Notes: generated by a model from the letters alone, not told the origin. A DNA stretch of 32,760 nucleotides from an uncultured Mediterraneibacter sp. (GCA_944383695.1 CALWQP010000034.1:1-32760); one strand, 5' to 3'. Shown: positions 9,564 through 18,050, numbered from the stretch's first letter. A program made the numbers and translations.

Positions 9564-9621
9564 ACAAGGAGCAGGGTGCCTACTCCTTGTCCATATAATT
9601 CGTGGACCGGTTTTGACCGGT
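9564..9621 (-). promoter_or_regulatory. Intra-operon hairpins between the small secreted subunit and membrane gene A (cassette 1)
   Basis: Two minus-strand stems lie in the 114-nt gap. ACAAGGAG/CTCCTTGT (9564-9571 and 9583-9590) extends by three more pairs after one mismatch. ACCGGT/ACCGGT lies at 9606-9621. There is no long U run after them, so partial termination or protection of the upstream mRNA 3' end is more likely than full stop. Cassette 2 has a stem at the same place. Confidence 0.55.
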
Positions 9622-9653
9622 GTTACGAAAGCTAAGTATGTAGAGACGATAAA

Positions 9654-10262
9654 TTAGGTTGTCTCACGTGTAAAGGTGAATGTCACAGTCTTAGTGTAAG
9701 TTGCACCATCTACTGCAGCAGAGTTGTCTTTGACAACAGCATATCCGGCGTCAGTTGGCGTATCCTGTGTCAGCCTTAACATTTCCTGCTTTGGAGTCAG
9801 AAAAGCATCTGACAGCGCATTAGCCAGATTCATCACCACTTCACCTGATGACCCATCCATCGTAATATCAGCTCCGGTATCCCAGCCGTCTGCTGACGGT
9901 TTTACACTAATACCAGCTCCAACATTTTCTGCAGTAACGTTACTATTCTTATCTGATCCCGGAACCCTCTGCTTAACTACGAAGGTTAAGGCTTCTCCTT
10001 CAGTTTGAGCCTCAGCTGGAGTGGTTGCCAAGTTATCCTCTTTCAGCTCAATTGTTTTCGGATAGTTCACCATCCAGTTATTTGGATCTTTTTCCTCGTT
10101 TCCGGGATCGACAGGATCAGTCGGTCCTGACCATCCGGAGTTGTAGATAAAGTTTGTGTCTCCAGATGGTGCCGTCGGAGCAGCTGCCATAACAGTTGTT
10201 CCCATCATGCTCACCGCCAGTGTACCAGCTACTAAAGCCGCGTAAACTTTCTTGTTTTTCAT
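9654..10262 (-). CDS. Small secreted fibre-subunit-like protein of cassette 1
   Basis: A 202-residue exported protein. The signal peptide ends near residues 26-27 (V-M-A-A). The mature N-terminus carries D-T-N-F-I-Y (35-40), then a Pro/Asp linker (P-T-D-P-V-D-P), then a beta-rich domain opening with N-Y-P-K-T-I-E-L (66-73) and closing with T-F-T-F-T. It has no membrane anchor or sortase signal. The same opening and closing pattern occurs in the last 137 residues of the giant protein of this cassette, and a like N-terminal strand occurs in the small anchor protein. I infer a repeated shaft subunit. AAGGAG precedes the ATG, and hairpins flank the gene on both sides, which could raise its expression above its neighbours. 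It could instead be a non-polymerising cell-surface protein. Confidence 0.85.
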   Translation of the reverse strand: MKNKKVYAALVAGTLAVSMMGTTVMAAAPTAPSGDTNFIYNSGWSGPTDPVDPGNEEKDPNNWMVNYPKTIELKEDNLATTPAEAQTEGEALTFVVKQRVPGSDKNSNVTAENVGAGISVKPSADGWDTGADITMDGSSGEVVMNLANALSDAFLTPKQEMLRLTQDTPTDAGYAVVKDNSAAVDGATYTKTVTFTFTRETT

Positions 10263-10334
10263 TTCTTTTTCTCCTTTTCTTTTTATTATGTATGCTCAAG
10301 TACGTTCTGTACTGTGAACCATTTTCTGTTTCAT

Positions 10335-10375
10335 AGCCCGGTCATTTCCCGGACTGTCTGTTCTGTTTCCGGGCT
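10335..10375 (-). promoter_or_regulatory. Hairpin between anchor gene and small subunit gene (cassette 1)
   Basis: Arms AGCCCGG and CCGGGCT (10335-10341 and 10369-10375) enclose about 27 nt in the 115-nt gap upstream of the subunit gene. No U tract follows. An mRNA processing or 5'-end stabilising role is possible. Cassette 2 has a stem at the matching place. Confidence 0.4.
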
Positions 10376-10377
10376 GC

Positions 10378-10680
10378 TTACACAGCCTCTTTATTCTCCT
10401 CTGATTTTTTCTTTGCTGCGATCACGAGGAGCAATACTACTCCGGAGCCGGATGCCAGCATAAGGTATCTGCCGATGTCCGCTTTTACCCCGGTCTTTGC
10501 TGCCTGGTTCTTTCCCCCGCTTACTCCCGGCCCGCGGTCGATCACCGTACTCGATGTCCCGCGGTAAACGAACTCTGTCGTTGCTGATGCCTGTGACGCC
10601 TGTACTTGAGAGGCTCCTGCCGGAACCATAAGGAGGCTCAGACAGAACAGACCTGCCATTATGATCTTTTTCATTTTCAC
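10378..10680 (-). CDS. Small anchor protein of cassette 1
   Basis: A 100-residue protein with signal peptide (about 1-29), a short mature region with T-T-E-F-V-Y (34-39) and V-I-D-R-G, then A-K-T-G, a hydrophobic helix (about 72-89) and a K-K-K/acidic tail. The layout is that of a sortase substrate or simple membrane anchor, though the motif is degenerate compared with V-K-T-G-D in the cassette 2 copy. Apart from the T-T-E-F strand there is almost no folded domain, so it may attach a fibre base to the cell by donating that strand. The ribosome-binding site AAGGAGG overlaps the stop of the giant gene, implying translational coupling. No sortase is encoded in the window. Confidence 0.82.
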   Translation of the reverse strand: MKMKKIIMAGLFCLSLLMVPAGASQVQASQASATTEFVYRGTSSTVIDRGPGVSGGKNQAAKTGVKADIGRYLMLASGSGVVLLLVIAAKKKSEENKEAV

Positions 10681-10688
10681 TCGCCTCC

Positions 10689-13600
10689 TTAATTTGTGGA
10701 CGCCGTATGGCTGAACACGAACTGTATGGTTCCTGAATATACCTCGCCGTCAACCGCATTCGGAGCGTTTAATGAACGGAAGTAAAACGGAAGGCTGCTG
10801 GATGACGCTTCCCCTGTGGGGCACTTGATGTTTCCTATCGTCCCTGTAACCGGGCTTGCACTTGTGCCTGAACCGTCAATTGTACCAGCAAAACATTGGA
10901 TAGCAATATTCTTTCCCGCATTGGTAATATTAAAGCTGTTGTCAGGAGCTGTGTCGATCCCCTGGATCTTCACGTCCAGACCTGTGTCCGGATTGGGAAT
11001 TTCTGCCCCGCTGACCGGCGTAAGGGTCACTTTTTCATTACCGGAGTAGATCTTCTTATCGCCGCTTACCACGTTGTCCATCATGATCACCTGTTTAGGA
11101 TATTTAATAATGTTCCCAACTCCATCCTTTACAATGCAGTACATAGTGGTAGTGACGCTTGGGATATTCCGGGTCCGGTTGATTGCATCTGGATCTGTTG
11201 GATCTGACGAGAAGCTATCGCTTACCTGTTTTCCAAGAGGCGAATTAGCTTCATTAGTTTCTGTCCATGCGAAAATCCGGTATTTAGCGCCGTCCTCCCA
11301 TTTTTTAATAATTGCATTGCCACCCAGGATTTCCACAGTAACCGTAAATTCACGCTCATTCGTATCAGACGGTACAATCTTCATTTTACCTATCTTTCCT
11401 TCATGGCCGGTACTTCCCGAGTTATTCCAATTGCTCTTCCACAGATCATATACCTCATTCTCACCAGCCTCTTCTGTCCCTGCCTTGTAAAGGGCAATAT
11501 GAAGCTCTGTACCCCTTCCGTCTTCAGCGTCTGAATTATCTGCAAGCAACTGTGCTACTGTCTCTTTCCCTGTCTCCAGAGTAAAATCCGCCGAAATTGT
11601 GAAACTGTCCTCTTCATAAATCATCTTAGATTTTGGAGTCTCTTCTGTCACAGTTCCTGCTCCGCTGCTGTAAACCTTTGGGATTAGGCGCATAGTTGTG
11701 ACTGTATACGGATACTCATTTGTTAACTGAGCTATAGTCTCCCTATAGTCATAATATATAGCATCACCGTCCAGTATATTTAGATTCCCATTTGCTTCAT
11801 TCCACATATAAACCCGATATATGCTGCCTGTTCTTCCCTCTGCGAATCCCTCTCCTACATTCAGCGTTATTGCCGTCTGGTCTGAAACGTCATCGTAAGA
11901 TGTAGTCACTGTGATATCCGCATTATTCAGATTTCCATAAAAGAAATTTTTTGTTTTTTTATCTACTGTTTTGTTGTATAGATCGATCGTTCCCCCAACG
12001 CAGACTTTCCAATCAGTTCCTCCGCCCTCTGCCCGATACACGACAAACTGTGCGGTACTGTTCTCGTTTACCCGTCCTTCCATAGTAAACTGAGTATCAA
12101 AGCTGTAGGGTGTCCCATATAGCTTCTTAATCTGGTCACTGTAGGAATCCGGTCGTTTAATCGGATTAGTCGAATTCCCATAGACTGGCATAAGATAGAC
12201 CGTTCCCGTGCCTGCGGTAATCGATCCTGCATTCATCGATCCAAAGATTGCATTCCATGCATTTTGAGCGTTTTGGTCACCACTTCCTAAACTGCTAAAG
12301 TCAAGCGTACTATTGCTTTTAGAAATCTCATAAAGTGGTTTTTCATCCGCTGCTGCAGTTCCGCTGTCGATAATCCACCAGCCATTAAATTTCTTTCCGT
12401 CAGTCGTCTGATCCGGTATCTGAGCCTCTGATTTAATAGTATTTAAATCCAGTGCGTGCTTTGTCTGACCATCACCTACATCAATGTTTGCCCCAATATA
12501 CCATGTATCCGCATTATTAGTATTCCACTGACTAATAGTATTTGTCCCGAGATTTGCATCCGGGGGTGTAACAATCTGTACATTTGCCGCACTCAAGTAG
12601 TATAACCACCCAATTGCTGTATCCTTGGATGCTTGACTTACTGTTCCGCTGGTCTTACTGTTCGTCTGGTCAAGCACATACTTTGCTGTCTGATTCTGAT
12701 TATCTGCCCATGCATCTCCTTCGAAGCGTTCTGGATAATTCCCTAGGACAACCATTGTCCCATCATACGCATCTACAAGATACTCTTTCGCTGAAAACGC
12801 AGTGTTCATATCTCCTGGATACGGACTGTTCCCTGTCTGGGATGCGAACCAATTCCCCTGGGTGTAGATGTTAAACTTGGCACCATCTACCAGCCATCCA
12901 TTTTGACCTTCCTGCATTACCAGCCGGATCTCATAATTTGATGTACCACCCGCGAGTGTTCCCGCCTTATTCAGCGCATTGTACAAATTACGCACCGCAA
13001 TGACGTCACCGGGTATCCATTTGTCCATTGTATGGTCCGTGCTGTTCGGGTATAATTCCTTATATGTAAACTCATCCACTTTGACCGGAGTAATTCCAGC
13101 CTCTGCTTTGGTCCATACCTCTAAATTAAACCCAGAAAGTGTTGTCACTCCGCTCGGCACAGTCGGCTGTATTACATAATTTTCTCTGTTATCATAGCTG
13201 AGCGACAGCCCTGGACTGAAATAGCTTGATGAGGTGTCCGAAGGTCTATAGTATCCGATATCAAACTTAATGGGTTCCGCCTTGATGCTAATCTCTCCCA
13301 ATAAGTCCTTTGTTTTATCAAACCCGGCAAGATTCTTAGCCTCATTGTTCCCCTCATACAGATACAGGTATCTGTATTTCCCATCTTTAAATGTTGTGGA
13401 AATTGTACCGTCAGCGTTTAGTTTTGGCCCGGCGTACTTTCCGCTGGCTTTGGGGTGATCTGTAGAGTTCCATCCATGGGTCTCGATCTTTGGAAGCCCA
13501 TAGCCTTCCAAAGGCTCCAGCCACAAATAATGCCCTCCATCTATATCCATATTGTTAGCCCACAGATAGATACTTTCACTGAGTGGAACTTTACCGTCTG

Positions 13601-15671
13601 CTTTCTCTACATAACTTCCTGTAATCGTTCCATTTCGGCTAACCCCTTCTTTGACTCCTTCCACTGATTGAATCTGATAGTTGTCCTGCACTGTGTTTAT
13701 AGAATTGTCATACACCAGTTTAAAATCATTATGCACATTATTAACATCAATAGTGTAAGAATATCCGTAGGGGTCAAAGCTATATATCGAGCTCAATGTT
13801 GTTGTTCCTAGAGCGTTGCCCCCACCGGCATTTCTCGTAACGTATGCATTTTTGTCATGATAATAGTCGCAGGTTATCTTTATTTGTCCCCCCCTGGGCA
13901 GATTCATAGTAGTGCTTTTCCTCGCCGCATTAGGAAGTTCGACATAAGTCCTTACAAAGTCTTCCCCTTCAAAATTTCCTCCATCTTTGTATATATCTAC
14001 AAAAATTCCTCTAGGGACAGACTCATGGTCGCCGTCGCTGGTACCGTAAGTTGTCCATACCGCCACATCTAATACAAACCTGTAACTTGCGGCAATAGGC
14101 AGCTGATGTATTGCGGTTTTCCCCTTTTTAGTGGGGTTTGAAGGATCTACTACCGTCTCCCTTATGACATTATTCAACATAGTGCCATTGGATGCCGTAA
14201 ACGATCCTCCTCTTGTGTAGTTGTCCCTGTTCGCCGCACTCATAGTTCCTCGCTGCAGCTTCTGGACCATTGAGTGCGGTTCTCCGCCTTCCTGGATATG
14301 TCCATAACCCTGATCGGGTCCTGTGGTATCATACTGTGGCTGACGAGAAATCAGGCCACCCGAGCCATTGAGCCTTGCACGCAACCTTATCAGCCCACGT
14401 GAATTCGGATCGCCCAAACTTGAATCCCCCACATAGGCACCAGCCCAGATCTTATTATCACCATCATCTACCCACTCGCCCGCAAAGGCAATGTCCAGTG
14501 TAACCGGTTCGTTCGGCATCTGAAAACGAAAGCGGAAACGGTCTGTATCCGTACTTAACAGTTCCGCCCACTTAAGCGGGGACGCCGTTGGAGGGGTGGG
14601 ACTATCTCCCTCATTCCCAAGAAGCGCACTTCTGTCGCTCTCTTCTCTAGCAAGTCCAAAATATTGTGTCCCGGACGTATTACCCACTTTGCGAATCAGA
14701 GCCCTTTTTAACTTGGAGTCAAGAGTGACCTCCACAGTGACCCATTCCCCTTCTTTTGCCTGTAATCCGCCTCCAGATGTCGTGATGACTGCATTCCAAG
14801 AACCATTGCCACCGTTGTTCAAATTGTTGGTTATCTTATATGTATTTTCTGCTTCAAGTTCATAATAGAACCGTACATCCACGTTACTGGGAAGCAGATA
14901 GCCTACGTCGATTCCGCCAAGTCCGCCGCCTGTGGAGTCCACATGGTCCTCTTCATCAGAGGTATAATACCACTCTATACCCGAGCCTGTATCATAGGGA
15001 TACAGACCATTCAACTTTACCGGATCCTCATCTCCATTGGGATATGTAAAACCGGCCCACGCAAAACTGCGCTTCGCTCCAGTGCCAGCATACTCAGGAA
15101 TATCTTCATTTTCTCCTTTGATCAAGCTTCCGCCTTTAAATTCCACCTGGGTATCCCCCAGCTTAACTGTGATGCTCTCTGCAGCATACTGGTCAACCTT
15201 ATATACATCACCTTCCGCTGCCTTTGCCTCAACTTTATCCAGAGATTCCTCCAGAACGGAAAGGGACACTGCCTGGGGCGCTTTTTCCACAACTTCATTC
15301 GCAGGATCATCTCCCTTTATTCCTGATACGGTATCGCCAGCGATATCGTTGGTCTCTATACCGGGCTGTACAGTTTTCGTACTGTCCGTCTGGGACTGAT
15401 CCATCTCTGACATCTCTCCCTGCGATGCTTTCCCCTCTGATTCCGTCACCATCTTCTCCGTGTACGAAGAACCCTTCTCCGTAACTACATCGCTTCCTTC
15501 TCCTGCTGCGCCGTCGGCCGTTTCATAGCCTGCTGGTTGCTGCGCGTATGTAAAGGACGTTCCTGTTCCCACCAGTAAGGTCAGCGCCGCCGCTGCTGCA
15601 ACCCATTTCTTCCATGCCAGTATCTTTTTTCTGCATTTTTTTCTATTTACTTTCCTTTTCTTATCTCTCAT
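10689..15671 (-). CDS. Giant secreted adhesin-like protein of cassette 1, probable fibre tip
   Basis: A 1660-residue protein with signal peptide (about 14-43), an acidic Ser/Thr/Glu-rich linker, and a long beta-rich region containing an F-Y-Y-E-L-E block. Near the C-terminus there are at least two repeated modules ending in strands like V-Y-M-W-N-E-A-N and I-F-A-W-T-E-T-N. The last domain starts at K-Y-P-K-Q-V-I-M-M-D-N (about 1523) and ends with Q-F-V-F-S. It resembles the separate small secreted protein. There is no C-terminal hydrophobic anchor, so surface attachment must depend on another protein. AGGAGGTGA precedes the ATG at 15671; the anchor gene begins 8 nt after its stop. It is paralogous along its length to 21539-27304, with one fewer module. 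The ligand is unknown. Confidence 0.88.
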   Translation of the reverse strand: MRDKKRKVNRKKCRKKILAWKKWVAAAAALTLLVGTGTSFTYAQQPAGYETADGAAGEGSDVVTEKGSSYTEKMVTESEGKASQGEMSEMDQSQTDSTKTVQPGIETNDIAGDTVSGIKGDDPANEVVEKAPQAVSLSVLEESLDKVEAKAAEGDVYKVDQYAAESITVKLGDTQVEFKGGSLIKGENEDIPEYAGTGAKRSFAWAGFTYPNGDEDPVKLNGLYPYDTGSGIEWYYTSDEEDHVDSTGGGLGGIDVGYLLPSNVDVRFYYELEAENTYKITNNLNNGGNGSWNAVITTSGGGLQAKEGEWVTVEVTLDSKLKRALIRKVGNTSGTQYFGLAREESDRSALLGNEGDSPTPPTASPLKWAELLSTDTDRFRFRFQMPNEPVTLDIAFAGEWVDDGDNKIWAGAYVGDSSLGDPNSRGLIRLRARLNGSGGLISRQPQYDTTGPDQGYGHIQEGGEPHSMVQKLQRGTMSAANRDNYTRGGSFTASNGTMLNNVIRETVVDPSNPTKKGKTAIHQLPIAASYRFVLDVAVWTTYGTSDGDHESVPRGIFVDIYKDGGNFEGEDFVRTYVELPNAARKSTTMNLPRGGQIKITCDYYHDKNAYVTRNAGGGNALGTTTLSSIYSFDPYGYSYTIDVNNVHNDFKLVYDNSINTVQDNYQIQSVEGVKEGVSRNGTITGSYVEKADGKVPLSESIYLWANNMDIDGGHYLWLEPLEGYGLPKIETHGWNSTDHPKASGKYAGPKLNADGTISTTFKDGKYRYLYLYEGNNEAKNLAGFDKTKDLLGEISIKAEPIKFDIGYYRPSDTSSSYFSPGLSLSYDNRENYVIQPTVPSGVTTLSGFNLEVWTKAEAGITPVKVDEFTYKELYPNSTDHTMDKWIPGDVIAVRNLYNALNKAGTLAGGTSNYEIRLVMQEGQNGWLVDGAKFNIYTQGNWFASQTGNSPYPGDMNTAFSAKEYLVDAYDGTMVVLGNYPERFEGDAWADNQNQTAKYVLDQTNSKTSGTVSQASKDTAIGWLYYLSAANVQIVTPPDANLGTNTISQWNTNNADTWYIGANIDVGDGQTKHALDLNTIKSEAQIPDQTTDGKKFNGWWIIDSGTAAADEKPLYEISKSNSTLDFSSLGSGDQNAQNAWNAIFGSMNAGSITAGTGTVYLMPVYGNSTNPIKRPDSYSDQIKKLYGTPYSFDTQFTMEGRVNENSTAQFVVYRAEGGGTDWKVCVGGTIDLYNKTVDKKTKNFFYGNLNNADITVTTSYDDVSDQTAITLNVGEGFAEGRTGSIYRVYMWNEANGNLNILDGDAIYYDYRETIAQLTNEYPYTVTTMRLIPKVYSSGAGTVTEETPKSKMIYEEDSFTISADFTLETGKETVAQLLADNSDAEDGRGTELHIALYKAGTEEAGENEVYDLWKSNWNNSGSTGHEGKIGKMKIVPSDTNEREFTVTVEILGGNAIIKKWEDGAKYRIFAWTETNEANSPLGKQVSDSFSSDPTDPDAINRTRNIPSVTTTMYCIVKDGVGNIIKYPKQVIMMDNVVSGDKKIYSGNEKVTLTPVSGAEIPNPDTGLDVKIQGIDTAPDNSFNITNAGKNIAIQCFAGTIDGSGTSASPVTGTIGNIKCPTGEASSSSLPFYFRSLNAPNAVDGEVYSGTIQFVFSHTASTN

Positions 15672-15700
15672 TCTCTTTCACCTCCTCCCAATTCTTGCTA

Positions 15701-16192
15701 TTATTCTTTTTGGTTTATGAAAGTTTCTCCTGTTTCTGCGTCTATCCACACCTGATACGCCTCACCTCCTTTAATGGCTCTGACAGCCCAGTAGTATTTA
15801 TCCTGTTCTTCTCTGACATTCATGGATTCTATTTCTGATCCGTCTCCCAGTTCCTTTATAACTATCTCCGCCGCTTCTTCCTGGCTGATGGGCATGCTTT
15901 CTTCTTCTGCCTGAATTGCCCCGATGTCTACTTGCACGGTTCCCTCTTCTGTCACGGTCACGCCGGTCTGGGATTCGATGCGCTCCTTTTCTTCTTCTGT
16001 GAATTCTGTTTTGGCCGGTGTTGTCTCATCTCCGGACCCTTTATTTTTATCTTCTGAAACGTTTGCGCAGTCCGCAGTATTTTTATCTGGCGACTTTGCG
16101 TACTGCGTGTATATTGCAATTCCCGTGGCCAGGATCAAGACTGTGGCTACAGCCAGAATCAGAATCCGCTTTTGCTTCGTCTGTTGTTTCAT
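15701..16192 (-). CDS. Membrane-anchored PepSY-domain protein of cassette 1
   Basis: A 163-residue protein with a cationic N-terminus, one helix (about 9-29), an acidic linker and a C-terminal PepSY-type domain ending Y-Q-V-W-I-D-A-E-T-G-E-T-F-I. PepSY domains often restrain or assist exported proteins; here a chaperone or protease-restraining role near the membrane is possible. It lies 13 nt after the Rrf2 gene and 29 nt before the giant gene, so all three should be cotranscribed. The one cysteine after the helix is not in a lipobox. Confidence 0.88.
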   Translation of the reverse strand: MKQQTKQKRILILAVATVLILATGIAIYTQYAKSPDKNTADCANVSEDKNKGSGDETTPAKTEFTEEEKERIESQTGVTVTEEGTVQVDIGAIQAEEESMPISQEEAAEIVIKELGDGSEIESMNVREEQDKYYWAVRAIKGGEAYQVWIDAETGETFINQKE

Positions 16193-16205
16193 CTGTAATT
16201 ACTCC

Positions 16206-16730
16206 TCAAATGATTATTTCCTCCTGCCGGCCCTCAACCGCCTTTCTGTTGAGTATCGGATCGCAAAACTTCCTTTTGACCGGGTGGTCCGGACCACTGT
16301 CGATCCATCTTTCGATCTCCTCCTCGCTGGTCTCCACCAGCAGGCTGGCTATGGTCACTCCTTTTAAGAAGTTCTCCCACTTCTTTTGCATCACTGAGTA
16401 GCACTTGTATACCGTGCAGAATCCTGCCGCGTCCCTCCCGCAGTAACCGTCTTCTTCCAGACAGCGGTTAAGGACCACGGTGCCTTCCACCAGCGCTACC
16501 ACATCGTAGAGCCGTATGTTCTCCGGCGGCCTGCCAAGGCTGTAGCCGCCGTTTTTTCCCCTGTGGGTAACGATCAGCCCTTCGTCACGGAGGGCAAGTC
16601 CCAGCCGGTTTAAATATTTCTCCGGTATCTTCATTGCTTCCGCGATCTCGGCGATGGGAACAATCCCTTTATGCCTTGCCAGATACATCAGAGTGCGGAC
16701 GGCATAATCCGTCGTTACTTTCAGCTGCAT
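16206..16730 (-). CDS. Rrf2-family transcriptional regulator with four-cysteine cluster (cassette 1)
   Basis: A 174-residue protein starting M-Q-L-K-V-T-T-D-Y-A-V-R, the usual Rrf2 opening. It has a winged-helix region with I-P-E-K-Y-L-N-R and H-R-G-K-N-G-G-Y-S-L-G-R-P. Cysteines lie at about 90, 97, 105 and 110 (C-x6-C-x7-C-x4-C), the region where IscR and NsrR bind an iron-sulfur cluster, so redox, iron or NO sensing is plausible but unproven. It is the first gene downstream of the invertible promoter, so it is made only in the ON orientation unless there is readthrough. It may regulate its own promoter or the paralogous cassette. GGAGG precedes the ATG. Confidence 0.92.
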   Translation of the reverse strand: MQLKVTTDYAVRTLMYLARHKGIVPIAEIAEAMKIPEKYLNRLGLALRDEGLIVTHRGKNGGYSLGRPPENIRLYDVVALVEGTVVLNRCLEEDGYCGRDAAGFCTVYKCYSVMQKKWENFLKGVTIASLLVETSEEEIERWIDSGPDHPVKRKFCDPILNRKAVEGRQEEIII

Positions 16731-16823
16731 AGTCCCTTTCCTCCCTGTTAAATGTAGAACATTCCGTCACACGGTTTTACATCTTTATCTATACCCGGTT
16801 TGTTAGGTATCACTTGTTCCCAT

Positions 16824-16848
16824 AAAAAACACAACTGCCCATGCAGCT
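16824..16848 (-). promoter_or_regulatory. Leader hairpin with T6 tract, possible attenuator (cassette 1)
   Basis: In the ON transcript, AGCTGC and GCAGTT can pair (one G-U) around ATGG, followed by GTGTTTTTT. It lies between the left inverted site and the Rrf2 start. The stem is short, so partial termination is the most it would give alone. The same element occurs at 28484-28509. Its outer arm also takes part in the orientation-specific stem described in the findings. Confidence 0.4.
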
Positions 16849-16862
16849 CACATCCAGTCGAC

Positions 16863-16886
16863 ACCACATAACTTCTGTTATGTGGT
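16863..16886. repeat. Left inversion site of cassette 1
   Basis: A 24-bp site made of arm ACCACATAAC, core TTCT and the complementary arm GTTATGTGGT. Its exact reverse complement lies at 17115-17138. Internal symmetry with a short asymmetric core is the expected form of a tyrosine-recombinase crossover site. In the ON transcript it forms a 10-bp hairpin with no U tract after it, so it should not stop transcription into the operon. Confidence 0.9.
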
Positions 16887-16925
16887 AGTCCGAATGGATG
16901 ATCTACATAGATAATTGTTTATTAT

Positions 16926-16954
16926 ATTGTATATGATCCGACTTATTTTGGCAA
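16926..16954 (-). promoter_or_regulatory. Sigma-A promoter inside the invertible segment (cassette 1, toward operon)
   Basis: On the minus strand, -35 TTGCCA (16949-16954) and -10 TACAAT (16926-16931) are 17 bp apart, with an expected start near 16919. Transcription crosses the left site and reaches the Rrf2 gene after about 190 nt. The upstream sequence TTTGCCTC is shared with the cassette 2 promoter. Confidence 0.8.
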
Positions 16955-16966
16955 GAGGCAAATGAA

Positions 16967-16980
16967 AAATTTCGAAATTT
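16967..16980. promoter_or_regulatory. Palindrome upstream of the cassette 1 promoter, possible operator
   Basis: A perfect 14-bp palindrome, AAATTTCGAAATTT, 12 bp upstream of the -35. Cassette 2 has a different AT-rich palindrome upstream of its promoter. It could be an operator, for example for the Rrf2 protein, or simply AT-rich promoter-upstream DNA. Confidence 0.4.
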
Positions 16981-17114
16981 GTAAAAAATGGCAAGAAAAA
17001 CTCACCTTTATCCGGTTTTTTAATAAAAACAGACAAAGGTTTTATTTTTTTGCGTTTCTTTAGCCTTGCAATAGAGTTCTCACCTGTCCACATCACTGAT
17101 CCGGTGACAGAACT

Positions 17115-17138
17115 ACCACATAACAGAAGTTATGTGGT
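17115..17138. repeat. Right inversion site of cassette 1, doubling as plus-strand terminator
   Basis: The exact reverse complement of the left site (arm, AGAA core, arm). On the plus strand the 10-bp stem and 4-nt loop are followed by CTTTTTATTTT, which has the form of an intrinsic terminator facing the recombinase gene. It should stop transcripts from the promoter when the segment is in the OFF orientation. The recombinase stop codon is only 15 nt beyond. Confidence 0.85.
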
Positions 17139-17153
17139 CTTTTTATTTTCCCT

Positions 17154-17978
17154 TTATAATACCAATCCCAGAGCATCTATGTGACGACGGGGCTCCCGGT
17201 CAGTGGACATTGTATAGATTCTCGTGGTATCGATGCTGCTATGCCCTAAAATATCTGCCAGCCTTGCAATGTCTTTATCTATCTTGTAGAAGCACCGGGC
17301 GAACAGATGCCGCAAGTTGTGCGGGAACACCTTCTGCTGCGCGATGCCTGCGTCTTTGCACAGGGATTTCATCAGCTTCCAGATATTTGACCGGTCTAAT
17401 GGATTGCCGTATCTTGTGACAAACACCGGTCCAGATGAGATTTTGTTTTTCCGTAGATACTGCCGGAGGGATTTTCTCAGCTTTCCGGAGATCAGGATGA
17501 CACGGATCTTTCCCTTAAGCCGGACTGCCGCTTCCCCTTCATACACCGCCTCAGCGGTAATGTACTTCAGCTCTGACACCCGGATTCCAGTGCCGCAGAT
17601 CGTCTCTAGGATCAGCCTGAGCTTCTCATTTTTCCTGTGCTTTGCCGCCTTCAGCAGATGGAGATATTCTGCCTTGGTCAGTTCTTTTTCCCGGGAGAGG
17701 AAGGGCCGCTTCTGCACCCGTAGCCGTTTCACACGCAGGTCGCCTCGTTCTAAATAAGAAAAGAAGCCGTTCAGCGCTGCCAGCTTGGCATTGACGCTGC
17801 TGGCCCGGTGTTCAGCCTGCAGCTTCTCTTTGTATCGCAGCACCAGTTCTCTTGTTATCTCCTGATCCCCGGCGAATCTTAAGAAGTAAAATATGTCCCT
17901 TTCGTACTGCCTGCGGGTCGCTTTGCTTTTTTCTTCCTGCTCCAGATAAGCCATATAGTCTTTTACACGTTCTTTCAT
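17154..17978 (-). CDS. Tyrosine recombinase (site-specific invertase) of cassette 1
   Basis: A 274-residue XerC/D-like recombinase that should invert the adjacent promoter segment. The N-terminal SAM-like core-binding domain covers about 1-90. The catalytic domain shows R133 (G-T-G-I-R-V-S-E-L), a lysine in the beta hairpin near 155-157, H220-x-x-R223 (H-N-L-R-H), H246 (L-G-H-S-S) and the nucleophile Y255 (R-I-Y-T-M). The start at 17978 is chosen because AGGAGG lies 9 nt before it and the protein then matches the cassette 2 recombinase in length; an in-frame ATG at 18083 would add an unlikely hydrophobic leader overlapping a terminator. There are no phage genes nearby, so an invertase is more likely than a prophage integrase. 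It is transcribed toward the segment it acts on. Confidence 0.93.
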   Translation of the reverse strand: MKERVKDYMAYLEQEEKSKATRRQYERDIFYFLRFAGDQEITRELVLRYKEKLQAEHRASSVNAKLAALNGFFSYLERGDLRVKRLRVQKRPFLSREKELTKAEYLHLLKAAKHRKNEKLRLILETICGTGIRVSELKYITAEAVYEGEAAVRLKGKIRVILISGKLRKSLRQYLRKNKISSGPVFVTRYGNPLDRSNIWKLMKSLCKDAGIAQQKVFPHNLRHLFARCFYKIDKDIARLADILGHSSIDTTRIYTMSTDREPRRHIDALGLVL

Positions 17979-18012
17979 AATGAAATGCCTCCTGTTTTCT
18001 TTTTCTCCATAT

Positions 18013-18041
18013 ATTATCCCCGATTGAGAAAATAAAAACAA
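18013..18041 (-). promoter_or_regulatory. Promoter of recombinase 1
   Basis: TTGTTT (18036-18041) and GATAAT (18013-18018) are 17 bp apart on the minus strand. The block AATCGGGGATAATATAT around the -10 is also present before recombinase 2, which supports it as a conserved promoter. Confidence 0.65.
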
Positions 18042-18050
18042 AAACGGACA

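Larger units (their letters stand above)
16887..17114. promoter_or_regulatory. Invertible promoter segment of cassette 1, ON orientation
   Basis: 228 bp between perfect inverted 24-bp sites, next to a tyrosine recombinase gene. It contains one clear promoter directed at the Rrf2 operon. Comparison with 28547-28785, where the matching promoter points the other way, shows that the two copies were captured in opposite states. No reading frame of note lies inside. Confidence 0.88.

Noticed and set aside
10378-10680. Classical WxL locus
   Set aside because: A small anchored protein plus secreted proteins and membrane partners recall WxL operons, but no W-x-L motif pair is visible in the secreted proteins. 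Only the analogy is kept.
17154-17978. Recombinase as integrase of a prophage or integrative element
   Set aside because: No phage or conjugation genes and no direct-repeat attachment sites. The inverted sites beside each recombinase and the promoter between them fit an invertase.
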